Below are positions 14,102 through 20,300 of a DNA stretch of 20,300 bases, in pieces (position 1 is the first letter of the stretch; every line of letters begins with the position of its first letter). Both the position numbers and the translations under genes were made by a program. The DNA is taken from NCBI GenBank assembly GCA_030833685.1, contig JAURGS010000018.1, forward strand, positions 1-20,300, in the 5' to 3' direction. Origin of the DNA: Rhodoferax sp. Its GTDB lineage: Bacteria; Pseudomonadota; Gammaproteobacteria; Burkholderiales; Burkholderiaceae_C. Under the pieces are notes generated by a model. That model saw only the letters and a program-made list of their open reading frames with translations. It did no database searches and was not told the origin of the DNA.

Positions 14102-14404
14102 ATGATTCTTGAGCTTGCGGATATTCGTATCAAACCCGGCGAGAACGCCGCCTTCGAGAAAGCCATCGCACAGGGTGTTGAAACCGTGATACGCGAGGCC
14201 AAAGGCTTTGAGGGCTACAAAGTGAACCGCAGTATCGAAAGCCCTGATCGTTATTTGCTGCAAATATTCTGGACAACGCTAGAGGACCACACAGTGGGCT
14301 TTCGCCAATCTGAGGCATTTGGTCGCTGGCGTGCCATCGTGGGCCCGTTCTTTGCAGGGCCGCCGCACGTCGAACATTTTGAATTGGTCTGTAAATCGGC
14401 TTGA
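14102..14404 (+). CDS. Antibiotic biosynthesis monooxygenase (ABM) domain protein
   Basis: 100 residues, one ferredoxin-like ABM domain. Visible are the first strand MILELADIRIKPG, a helix with FEKAIAQGVETVIREAKG, strand EGYKVNRSIESPDRYLLQIFW, then TTLEDHTVGFRQSEAFGRWR and the closing FFAGPPHVEHFELV. The E-D-H-x4-F-R-x-S spacing and the final EHFELV are common in this family. ABM proteins range from quinone-forming monooxygenases and heme-degrading enzymes to proteins of unknown role, so no reaction is assigned. The start at 14102 is fixed by a purine-rich ribosome site (14087-14097) and excludes 32 unlike-family residues of the longer open frame. It is first in a probable three-gene unit, 26 bases before the FAH-family gene. 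Confidence 0.85.
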   Translation: MILELADIRIKPGENAAFEKAIAQGVETVIREAKGFEGYKVNRSIESPDRYLLQIFWTTLEDHTVGFRQSEAFGRWRAIVGPFFAGPPHVEHFELVCKSA

Positions 14405-14430
14405 AACCAAACCCATAGGAACTTATTGCG

Positions 14431-15126
14431 ATGGCCTACGTATTTAACCCACCTGCGATCCCGAGCGTGCCAGTCACAGGCAGCAGCGACAGCTTTCCCG
14501 TGCACCGTATTTATTGTGTGGGGCGAAATTACGTTGACCACGCCATTGAAATGGGTGCCAGTGGGCGTGAGCCCCCGTTTTTCTTCATGAAACCGGCAGA
14601 CGCCATTGTGGTCGTGGATCCGGGTCAGACGGTTTCCCTGCCCTACCCGACGGTGACCAGCAATTACCACCATGAACTCGAGCTGGTGGTTGCGCTGGGA
14701 AAAGGCGGCAAAGACGTCAGTGTGGACCAGGCTATGGGGCTTGTTTACGGGTACGCCGTGGGGCTTGACATGACACGACGCGATTTGCAAGCGCAGGCCA
14801 AGCAGCAGGGCCGGCCTTGGTGCATCAGCAAAGGCTTCGATTATTCGGCGCCGATTGGTCATATCACCCGAGCCGCCGACGTACCCCATATCGCTAGCGC
14901 GTCCATCACGTTGGAAGTCAATGGCAAAGTTCGCCAGTCCAGCGATATCAGCAAACTGATCTGGAACGTGGCTGAAACCATTGCGGCGTTGTCGCAAGCC
15001 TGGGAGTTACAAGCCGGCGATCTGATCTACAGCGGCACACCAGCAGGCGTTGCCGCGGTTGTTCGAGGCGACCACCTGCTCGCCCGGGTCGATGGACTGA
15101 GCCCGATCGCGCTGACGGTGGTCTAG
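14431..15126 (+). CDS. Fumarylacetoacetate hydrolase (FAH) family protein, fumarylpyruvate hydrolase-like
   Basis: 231 residues, the size of the short single-domain FAH enzymes. These cleave or decarboxylate 2-oxo acids such as fumarylpyruvate, acylpyruvates or oxaloacetate with Mg2+ or Mn2+. Visible: IYCVGRNYVDHA (27-38), EPPFFFMKPADA (47-58), the metal ligands E82 and E84 in HHELELVV and D113 in GYAVGLDMTRRD, the active-site lysine in SKGFDYSAPIG (about K134) and the YSGTPAGV loop. The short length and the N-terminal opening fit the fumarylpyruvate hydrolase branch (gentisate pathway), but acylpyruvase activity is equally possible. No gentisate dioxygenase lies nearby. A TAGGAA ribosome site stands upstream of ATG 14431. 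It follows the ABM gene by 26 bases and precedes the NUDIX gene by 21. Confidence 0.9.
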   Translation: MAYVFNPPAIPSVPVTGSSDSFPVHRIYCVGRNYVDHAIEMGASGREPPFFFMKPADAIVVVDPGQTVSLPYPTVTSNYHHELELVVALGKGGKDVSVDQAMGLVYGYAVGLDMTRRDLQAQAKQQGRPWCISKGFDYSAPIGHITRAADVPHIASASITLEVNGKVRQSSDISKLIWNVAETIAALSQAWELQAGDLIYSGTPAGVAAVVRGDHLLARVDGLSPIALTVV

Positions 15127-15147
15127 CCAGCAAGAGACCCTCGTTTG

Positions 15148-15693
15148 ATGTTGCGAACACCGATCAAGCACTGCAAATCCTGCGGCGGTGCGGCAATCTA
15201 CCGGGTTCCAGACGATGGCGACACGCGAGAGCGCGCCATCTGTACCCTGTGCCAGACCATCCATTACGAGAATCCGCTCAATGTGGTGGGCACCATCCCG
15301 GTGCTGGGTGAACGCGTTCTGTTGTGCAAGCGGGCGATTGAGCCACGCTACGGCAAATGGACCTTACCCGCGGGCTTTATGGAGCTGGAAGAAACTGCTG
15401 CCCAAGGTGCCCAGCGTGAAACCACAGAGGAATCGGGTGCCGAATTTGAAATGGGTGAATTCTTTGCACTGGCCAATGTCGCCAGAGTTGGACAGGTGCA
15501 TTTGTTTTTTCAGGCGCGACTCCTGAGCGATCGGTTCGCTCCGGGCTTGGAGACACTGGAGGCCCGCTTGTTTTCAGAAAGCGAAGTACCCTGGGACGAG
15601 ATTGCGTTTCGTACAGTTTCTGAGACCCTCAAGCGCTACTTTGCAGATCGGCGCGCGGGGGCATTTCTCACCCATGTGTTTGATATTGCCTGA
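15148..15693 (+). CDS. NUDIX hydrolase with N-terminal zinc ribbon
   Basis: 181 residues. The N-terminal zinc ribbon has CKSC (C9, C12) and CTLC (C32, C35). The NUDIX domain follows (about 45-165) with a full NUDIX box from G76 to A98 in the form G-x5-E-x7-RE-x2-EE-x-G (G76, E82, R90, E91, E94, E95, G97), so it is predicted to be active on a nucleoside-diphosphate-linked substrate with Mg2+. The ribbon-plus-NUDIX layout resembles the C-terminal part of NADH pyrophosphatase NudC, but the NudC N-terminal domain is absent, so it may act on NADH, FAD, ADP-ribose or another substrate. The frame opens with a TTG three bases earlier; ATG 15148 was preferred. It is last in the unit with the ABM and FAH genes. 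Confidence 0.92.
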   Translation: MLRTPIKHCKSCGGAAIYRVPDDGDTRERAICTLCQTIHYENPLNVVGTIPVLGERVLLCKRAIEPRYGKWTLPAGFMELEETAAQGAQRETTEESGAEFEMGEFFALANVARVGQVHLFFQARLLSDRFAPGLETLEARLFSESEVPWDEIAFRTVSETLKRYFADRRAGAFLTHVFDIA

Positions 15694-15763
15694 CCAGGCA
15701 CAGATGGGATGCGAGCTCGGTGCCAGCATCGACTCCGCCTGACTTCAACACCCCGCGCCGACT

Positions 15764-17182
15764 ATGTTGCCGTCCTACGTGCTGCTGGACTTGGAGACCA
15801 CGGGTGGCAACGCCAGCCGAGACCGTGTGACCGAAGTTGCGGCCGTGCGCTTTGACGCAGGCATTGAGACGGCTCGACTCGAGTCGCTGATCAATCCCCA
15901 GCAATCCATACCCAGCTTCATCACGCAGCTCACCGGCATCGATAACAGCGCGGTGCAGCAAGCCCCACTTTTTGAGGAAATCGCGCCGCGCCTGATGGAC
16001 ATGCTCACCGGCTCGGTCTTGGTGGCGCACAACGTTAGGTTTGACCATTCGTTTTTGCTGCATGAGTTTGAGCGCGCCGGCCTGCCGCTCAGATGCCAGA
16101 CGCTATGCACTGTGCGTCTGTCTCGACGGCTCTACCCCGAACACCGTCACCATGGGCTTGATGCCATCATGCAGCGCCATGGTTTGTCGACCCTCTCTCG
16201 GCACAGGGCGATGGGCGATGTAGAGCTGGTGCAGTCGTGGCTGGCGTTGATGCTGGCCCAGTGGGGCGGCGAGGTCATGCAAGCGCACGCCAAAGCGCTG
16301 CTGCAAACCAGTGCCGCTTTGCCCCCACACCTGCAAACAGACTTAAAGACCATACCGGACTCTCCAGGCGTCTACATTTTTTATGGCGAGAGCGAGCATC
16401 CGCTGTACATCGGAAAAAGCGTCAAGCTGCGCTCACGCATCCTGTCGCACTTTCAGGCAAGCAGCCGCGAAGCCCGCGAAATGCGCATGGCGCAGGAAAT
16501 CAGACGTATCGAATGGCAGCCCAGCGCGGGAGAGCTCGGCGCCCTGTTGCTCGAGTCCCGGCTGGTCAAGCGTCTTCAGCCGCTGCATAACCGACAGCTC
16601 AGACGCGAAAGAAGCCTCTGCGCCTGGCATTTGGCACCAAGCAGCGCACAGAGTCCGCTTCTCACCTTGGTGAGGGGCAAAGAGCTCGACGTTCAAAACC
16701 TGGGGCTGTTCTACGGCCCTTACCGAACCCGCCAGCAAGCCCTGCAGCATTTGCGCACCATGGCTGACTCTCACCAGCTATGCCACCATGCGCTGGGGCT
16801 GAGCTCTGGAAAAGGCCCCTGCTTTGCCTACCAAATCAAGCGCTGCAAGGGCCTGTGTTGCGGTGAGGAATCCCCTGAGCGCCACTATCTGCGCTTACAG
16901 CTGGCTTTATCCTCAGGGCAATTGCATGCCTGGCCATTCACGGGCGCAGTGGGTTTGCGCGAGTTCAGCGCTGACCACGACAAATCTGAAATTCACGTTT
17001 TTGATCGATGGTGCCACTTGGGCTCGGCAAGTAATGCGTCTGAACTGGATGAGATTCTTGGACAAAGCCGACAGAACCTGGCGTTCGATCTTGACACTTA
17101 CCGCCTGGCGCTTCGCTACTTGATAACCGCACCGCAACCGGGGGTCGAGCGCATTGACCTGAGCCGCCCTACCCCTCTTTAG
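15764..17182 (+). CDS. DnaQ-type 3'-5' exonuclease fused to a UvrC/Cho-like GIY-YIG endonuclease
   Basis: 472 residues. The exonuclease domain (about 4-165) is of DEDDh type: D9 and E11 in LDLETTG, D94 in AHNVRFDHSF, and H147/D152 in HRAMGDVE, all intact. A linker (about 165-195) leads to a GIY-YIG domain (about 198-285) with GVYIFY (202-207), LYIGKS (214-219), a basic residue near R223 and the catalytic Glu in LLESRLVK (E264). The remainder (286-472) is UvrC-like, with cysteines at 340, 353, 361 and 365, the spacing of the four-cysteine Fe-S motif of UvrC (C-x11/12-C-x7-C-x3-C). There is no RNase H-like C-terminal nuclease, so it is Cho-like: probably a single incision plus exonuclease trimming in DNA repair. 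No strong ribosome site precedes ATG 15764. It overlaps the 3' end of the convergent membrane gene by 4 bases. Confidence 0.9.
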   Translation: MLPSYVLLDLETTGGNASRDRVTEVAAVRFDAGIETARLESLINPQQSIPSFITQLTGIDNSAVQQAPLFEEIAPRLMDMLTGSVLVAHNVRFDHSFLLHEFERAGLPLRCQTLCTVRLSRRLYPEHRHHGLDAIMQRHGLSTLSRHRAMGDVELVQSWLALMLAQWGGEVMQAHAKALLQTSAALPPHLQTDLKTIPDSPGVYIFYGESEHPLYIGKSVKLRSRILSHFQASSREAREMRMAQEIRRIEWQPSAGELGALLLESRLVKRLQPLHNRQLRRERSLCAWHLAPSSAQSPLLTLVRGKELDVQNLGLFYGPYRTRQQALQHLRTMADSHQLCHHALGLSSGKGPCFAYQIKRCKGLCCGEESPERHYLRLQLALSSGQLHAWPFTGAVGLREFSADHDKSEIHVFDRWCHLGSASNASELDEILGQSRQNLAFDLDTYRLALRYLITAPQPGVERIDLSRPTPL

Positions 17183-17514
17183 TGGCGTTGGCCAGGCTCG
17201 TCGAGCCGTTTGATTTCGACATCGACAACATCTGCGTTTTTGGGGTCCATGGCGGACTGGGGCCCACCTTGGGGCGGTGTCGGCTCACCAGTGTGCTGAC
17301 CCCGGTAAAAGCGATGCCAGTTCGCCTTGCGATGCATCTCAAAAGTCCATGGGCTCACAGGCCGGCCAGTCAGCTTGGCCCAAGCAGCCCTGAGCAGCCA
17401 CAACACCAACATCAAACACGCCAGCATGAGAATGGTGGCCACAAACACCAGGCCGGCCAGCAACAAGGCAAGCCGAAGCACCAGTCCCAAAAAGGCATTG
17501 AACCAGTCTGTCAA
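17179..17514 (-). CDS. Small membrane protein of unknown function, probable TTG start
   Basis: 111 residues if started at the TTG at 17514, which has GGAGGA six bases upstream. The frame extends to an ATG at 17589, but that would put 43 bases inside dinG and lacks a comparable ribosome site. After MTDWFNAF comes a long hydrophobic stretch (about 9-44), enough for one or two spans. The cytoplasmic part follows, with AAWAKLTGRPVSPW (about 43-56), a basic segment MHRKANWHRFYRGQ and a polar tail ending DVVDVEIKRLDEPGQRH. I do not recognise a named family. It lies 31 bases downstream of dinG and is probably co-transcribed with it. Its TAA stop overlaps the TAG of the convergent exonuclease gene. 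Confidence 0.7.
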   Translation of the reverse strand: MTDWFNAFLGLVLRLALLLAGLVFVATILMLACLMLVLWLLRAAWAKLTGRPVSPWTFEMHRKANWHRFYRGQHTGEPTPPQGGPQSAMDPKNADVVDVEIKRLDEPGQRH

Positions 17515-17520
17515 AACGTT

Positions 17521-17526
17521 TCCTCC
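17521..17526 (-). promoter_or_regulatory. Shine-Dalgarno supporting a TTG start
   Basis: On the minus strand GGAGGA is followed, after six bases, by TTG at 17514-17512. This strong match is the reason for choosing an uncommon start codon over the upstream ATG at 17589. Confidence 0.65.
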
Positions 17527-17545
17527 AGCGTCAATGGCAACACGG

Positions 17546-19756
17546 TCATGCCCCTTCTTGAATGTCTGTTGGTGCAACGCAGGCGACATCGCTGCGCTTC
17601 ACCAAGGCATAGTTCGGTAAGCCTGAGAGCATACGACGCCCGAAGGCTGTCGACACCAAACGCTTGTCGTAACAAATCACCCGCGCACGGTCATTCTCGC
17701 TTCGAATTGCCCGGCCGGTCCATTGCAACAGGCGTAAACCCGTGGCGGGGACAACCAACTCACTAAAAGGGTCTCTACCCTGGCGCTGCATCCACTCCGC
17801 TCTTGCTTGCCAAACCGGATCCGATGGTGAGGCAAAGGGTAGTTTCGATATCAGCAAGGTCTCGCAGAGCGCCCCAGGCAAATCAAGGCCCTCGCCAAAC
17901 GATTGCAGTCCAAACAAAATAGACGGTTGGCCGGCAGCAACCCGCTCTTGGTGAATCTGCAACAGGCGTGCGCGAGACTGCTGCCCCTGAATCAGAACGA
18001 GGCCGCGTAAATCCGAAGGCAGCTCAGCGACCACTGTGGCCATCTGCTGACGCGACGTGAACAACACGAGCGCGCCGGATCGAATCTGCCGCAAATCCTG
18101 GCGCATTAGCAGCATCAACTCGGCGGTGTACGCCGTGACCTGCTTGGGATCGGCCCGGGTGTGCACGACCTCTAGGGTACCTTGCTGGGCGTAGTCAAAT
18201 GGGCTGTGAACGCTCAACGTTGCGACACCCACGCTACGAAGCAAACCCACTTCCTCTAAAAAATAATCAAATGTGGCGCAACTGGTCAGTGATGCGGAGG
18301 TCAGCACCGCTTGGCGCATCGGCTGCCACAAGTGCTGATGCAATAAATCGCCGGGCAATAGTGGGCTTGCGTGCAGGCGCAGCGTGACCAAGCCCCCGGC
18401 CTGCCCTATGCTTAACCACTTGGCTGCTGGAGGTGCACTTTCTGCCAAAAGCATTGCCGTGGTTCGGGTCACAGCGTCTAGCCGGCTGGCCAGGCGACCC
18501 AGCCGTGCATATTGCACCGCAAGCTTTTGTGCAGAAGAGGGTTCGTCCTTGGCACGCTCTTTGAGGCGTTGCGCCAGGTCTTCTAGACCAGCGCTCAAGG
18601 CATCGGCCTGTACTTGCACTTGTTGTAGAGGCTCTTGTAGCGCGGGTGGAATGACACCATGCGCAAAGCGGAGCACGGGTTCAGCTGCCGTGACTCTGCT
18701 GGCACCGATATCCATGCACAGCCGCGCCAAGTCACTCAAGACGGCCTTTATCTGCGCACACATCACTGAGGTATCTTGCGTGCCTGGCCATGCAAGCGCA
18801 TCGGCGGCGTCTTGCATGGCTTTAGGCAGTTGGTCAAGCCAGCGCAAGGCCGTCAGGCTCATCGACGCCGAAAACTGCTCCAGCGCAACCCCTGGCAAGT
18901 GATGTGCCTCATCGAACACCCAAATCGCTTTGTCCAGTTCAGGCAAAGCGTTGCGTCCAATAGATGCGAGCACCAGATCGTGGTTGGCGACGATCACCTG
19001 CACCTGCGTGAGCCGGCTGCGCGCCTGGAAATACACGCATGAGCGAAACACCGGGCAATGGCGTCCGGCACATCCGTGTCGGTCCGCGGCAATGGGAAGC
19101 CACTCGGCGCCCTCTGGCTGCTCGGGTAATTGATCTTTGTCGCCATCCCAAACCCCGCTGTCGAGCCGGTCGCGCCAGTTGGCGTACAACTTTGCCCGAC
19201 TAAGCTGTCGCGCATCCCGCTGCTCAGTGGAGAACGGCTGGGTATGGCCAGGCCGCTCTGACCTATCCTCCTCGTCCAGCAGGTCTTCCTCAGCCAGGCC
19301 AGCGCCCGCTGCCAGCTGTTGCAGCTTGAGCTTGCAGGCGTATCGGGCACGCCCTTTGGCCAGTGCGTATTCAAAGGGGGTATCAAGGACCTTGGCCATG
19401 GCAGGTAAGTCCTTGCTCATCAGCTGCTCTTGCAGTGCCACCGTCGCCGTGGAGACCACCAGCCGCTTTTTTTGCACTAACGCCAAGGCAATTGCCGTGC
19501 TCAGGTACGCAGCCGACTTGCCAACACCAGTGCCGGCCTGGATAACCGCAATTTGCTTGCCAGCGCCCAGGGCATCACTGGAGCCCAGGTGCCTGGCAAT
19601 CTGCGCTGCCATCTCGCGCTGCCCTGGCCGCACACGGAAACCCTCCGTTCGCGCGATCGCCAAGTCAAATGCCTGCAAGGCGCCGTGATCCGTGGGCACT
19701 TCACACCCCGCCTGCGGCTCAGACAGGGTTTCTTGCAAGCTATTGGGGGAATTCAT
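17546..19756 (-). CDS. dinG: DinG-type ATP-dependent Fe-S DNA helicase (XPD-like)
   Basis: 736 residues from ATG 19756. A superfamily 2 helicase of the XPD/DinG group, 5'-3', implicated in resolving R-loops, D-loops and other structures at collisions. Walker A is AGTGVGKS (74-81); motif Ia STATVALQEQ follows; four cysteines for the [4Fe-4S] cluster are at C141 (YACKLK) and C229/C234/C240 (GCAGRHCPVFRSC); motif II is VFDEAHHLPG (DEAH 282-285). Later motifs include TSASL, FTSRQQM, FGLQSFGEGLDLPG and QWTGRAIRS. The longer open frame begins at a TTG at 19774; ATG 19756 was preferred, without a strong ribosome site for either. No clear LexA box is visible upstream, unlike the SOS-controlled E. coli gene. 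Confidence 0.94.
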   Translation of the reverse strand: MNSPNSLQETLSEPQAGCEVPTDHGALQAFDLAIARTEGFRVRPGQREMAAQIARHLGSSDALGAGKQIAVIQAGTGVGKSAAYLSTAIALALVQKKRLVVSTATVALQEQLMSKDLPAMAKVLDTPFEYALAKGRARYACKLKLQQLAAGAGLAEEDLLDEEDRSERPGHTQPFSTEQRDARQLSRAKLYANWRDRLDSGVWDGDKDQLPEQPEGAEWLPIAADRHGCAGRHCPVFRSCVYFQARSRLTQVQVIVANHDLVLASIGRNALPELDKAIWVFDEAHHLPGVALEQFSASMSLTALRWLDQLPKAMQDAADALAWPGTQDTSVMCAQIKAVLSDLARLCMDIGASRVTAAEPVLRFAHGVIPPALQEPLQQVQVQADALSAGLEDLAQRLKERAKDEPSSAQKLAVQYARLGRLASRLDAVTRTTAMLLAESAPPAAKWLSIGQAGGLVTLRLHASPLLPGDLLHQHLWQPMRQAVLTSASLTSCATFDYFLEEVGLLRSVGVATLSVHSPFDYAQQGTLEVVHTRADPKQVTAYTAELMLLMRQDLRQIRSGALVLFTSRQQMATVVAELPSDLRGLVLIQGQQSRARLLQIHQERVAAGQPSILFGLQSFGEGLDLPGALCETLLISKLPFASPSDPVWQARAEWMQRQGRDPFSELVVPATGLRLLQWTGRAIRSENDRARVICYDKRLVSTAFGRRMLSGLPNYALVKRSDVACVAPTDIQEGA

Positions 19757-19773
19757 TACAGGGCATGCTATCA

Positions 19774-19826
19774 AGCCCAGCGCGTATGCGTCGCACCGAA
19801 AGGCTAGATAACCTGGGTGCTGGGCT
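19774..19826. repeat. 8-bp inverted repeat flanking the dinG upstream gap
   Basis: AGCCCAGC (19774-19781) and GCTGGGCT (19819-19826) are perfect reverse complements separated by 37 bases. They bracket the gap between the RsbW-like stop codon and the dinG start. The loop is long for a terminator and no U-tract follows. It may be a weak mRNA structure or chance. Confidence 0.25.
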
Positions 19827-20300
19827 CAGGAAGCGGCCTTCTTGGTCGGCAAATCCTCAGGCTTACCCTTTTTTTTCTTCAAATACACCCGAGCAACCCC
19901 AAGCGCGGGGCTGTCATAGCGTGCTTCGTCAACACTGCTGCGGATGATAAACAGGCCAAACCCGCCTTCAGAATGACCGCTGAAATCGGGTGTGGTCTCA
20001 AAATCCTGAAACGGCTCGCCCAAATAAAAGAAGCTGACTTCAATCTCATCGCCTACATCCTCGATCCGAACATGCACACTGGGCTCAAAGACTGGCGCGC
20101 TCGCGTGGCGGATCAGGTTGGTGGCCGCTTCGTAGGCGGCCAAAATCAATGCATCTGACTCTTCAGCCCCCATGCCGCGCGCCAAAACCGCCTGCTGCAA
20201 GCGCGTACGCAAAATACTCAATGACTGGATATCCCAAGGAACGCTGAAATCCAATCTGGCCGGGTGCTGCGAAGCCGCATCGGGCGGACCTACACGCAAC
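19826..20300 (-). CDS. RsbW/SpoIIAB-like ATP-binding protein (anti-sigma factor kinase family), 5' end uncertain
   Basis: About 157 residues are visible; the frame is open to the right edge and the only start there is a TTG at 20299, so the true start may lie outside. It is a GHKL (HATPase_c_2) domain: the N-box region is LAAYEAATNLIRHA with E57, N61 and H65; the ATP-lid side shows HSEGGFGLFIIRSSVDEARY (109-128), matching the GxGLFII-x-x-x-x-DE pattern of RsbW-type kinases. Family members bind a sigma factor or phosphorylate a STAS-domain antagonist in partner-switching. The C-terminus is Lys-rich (LKKKKGKPEDLPTKK). No sigma factor or STAS gene is in the window; a partner could lie to the right. 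Stand-alone members may serve in other signalling roles. It precedes dinG by 69 bases on the same strand. Confidence 0.82.
   Translation of the reverse strand, partial: LRVGPPDAASQHPARLDFSVPWDIQSLSILRTRLQQAVLARGMGAEESDALILAAYEAATNLIRHASAPVFEPSVHVRIEDVGDEIEVSFFYLGEPFQDFETTPDFSGHSEGGFGLFIIRSSVDEARYDSPALGVARVYLKKKKGKPEDLPTKKAAS

Noticed and set aside
19757..19825. SOS (LexA) box upstream of dinG
   Set aside because: No CTG-N10-CAG match was found in the gap; the nearest candidate has the wrong spacing.
1..20300. CRISPR array, tRNA, rRNA, insertion sequence or prophage
   Set aside because: No regularly spaced repeats, no tRNA-like or rRNA-like sequence, and no transposase, integrase or phage structural protein among the translated frames.

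Overview
The window reads as an ordinary chromosomal segment of a Gram-negative betaproteobacterium, most likely order Burkholderiales and probably Comamonadaceae-like. The evidence is the pyrG-kdsA-eno-ftsB order, the pgeF...phaC-phaA-phaB (polyhydroxybutyrate) order, a Burkholderiales-type KdsA, and protein sequences that read like that order throughout. The placement is inferred from recognised families and gene order; no database search was possible. I see no rRNA, tRNA, CRISPR array, insertion sequence, phage gene or integrase. Coding density is high and no gap between genes exceeds about 190 bases.

Layout. 1-1411 (minus): the 5' part of a Na+/H+ antiporter subunit E-like gene, preceded by a JmjC/cupin ribosomal oxygenase (roxA/ycfD type). 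1476-2015 (plus): a SlyD-like FKBP prolyl isomerase. 2035-3707 (minus): coaBC (coenzyme A synthesis) overlapping dut (dUTPase) by 4 bases. 3832-7986 (plus): pyrG, kdsA, eno and ftsB, covering CTP, the Kdo sugar of LPS, glycolysis and cell division. 8178-8993 (plus): a TauE/SafE permease, which converges on the pha operon with a shared bidirectional terminator at 9020-9039. 9059-12766 (minus): phaB, phaA and phaC, a full route from acetyl-CoA to polyhydroxybutyrate. 12875-13138 (plus): a small membrane protein lying antisense between phaC and pgeF. 13100-13915 (minus): pgeF. 14102-15693 (plus): a probable operon of an ABM-domain protein, a fumarylacetoacetate hydrolase-family enzyme and a zinc-ribbon NUDIX hydrolase. 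15764-17182 (plus): a DnaQ-type exonuclease fused to a UvrC/Cho-like GIY-YIG nuclease. 17179-20300 (minus): an RsbW-like ATPase running off the right edge, a DinG-type Fe-S helicase, and a small membrane protein that probably starts at TTG.

Functional links. coaBC and dut, and pyrG with kdsA, are overlapping pairs that are probably translationally coupled. phaCAB is a self-contained polymer synthesis unit, but the regulator phaR, often found after phaB in relatives, is absent. The two DNA-processing genes, the exonuclease/GIY-YIG fusion and dinG, are separated only by the small membrane gene.

I did not find a convincing undescribed system. The items most worth a second look are the exonuclease/GIY-YIG fusion with its preserved UvrC-like four-cysteine pattern, the small membrane gene embedded antisense in the pgeF-phaC interval, and several unexplained inverted repeats at gene boundaries (near 1464, 2001, 3757, 6339 and 8118).
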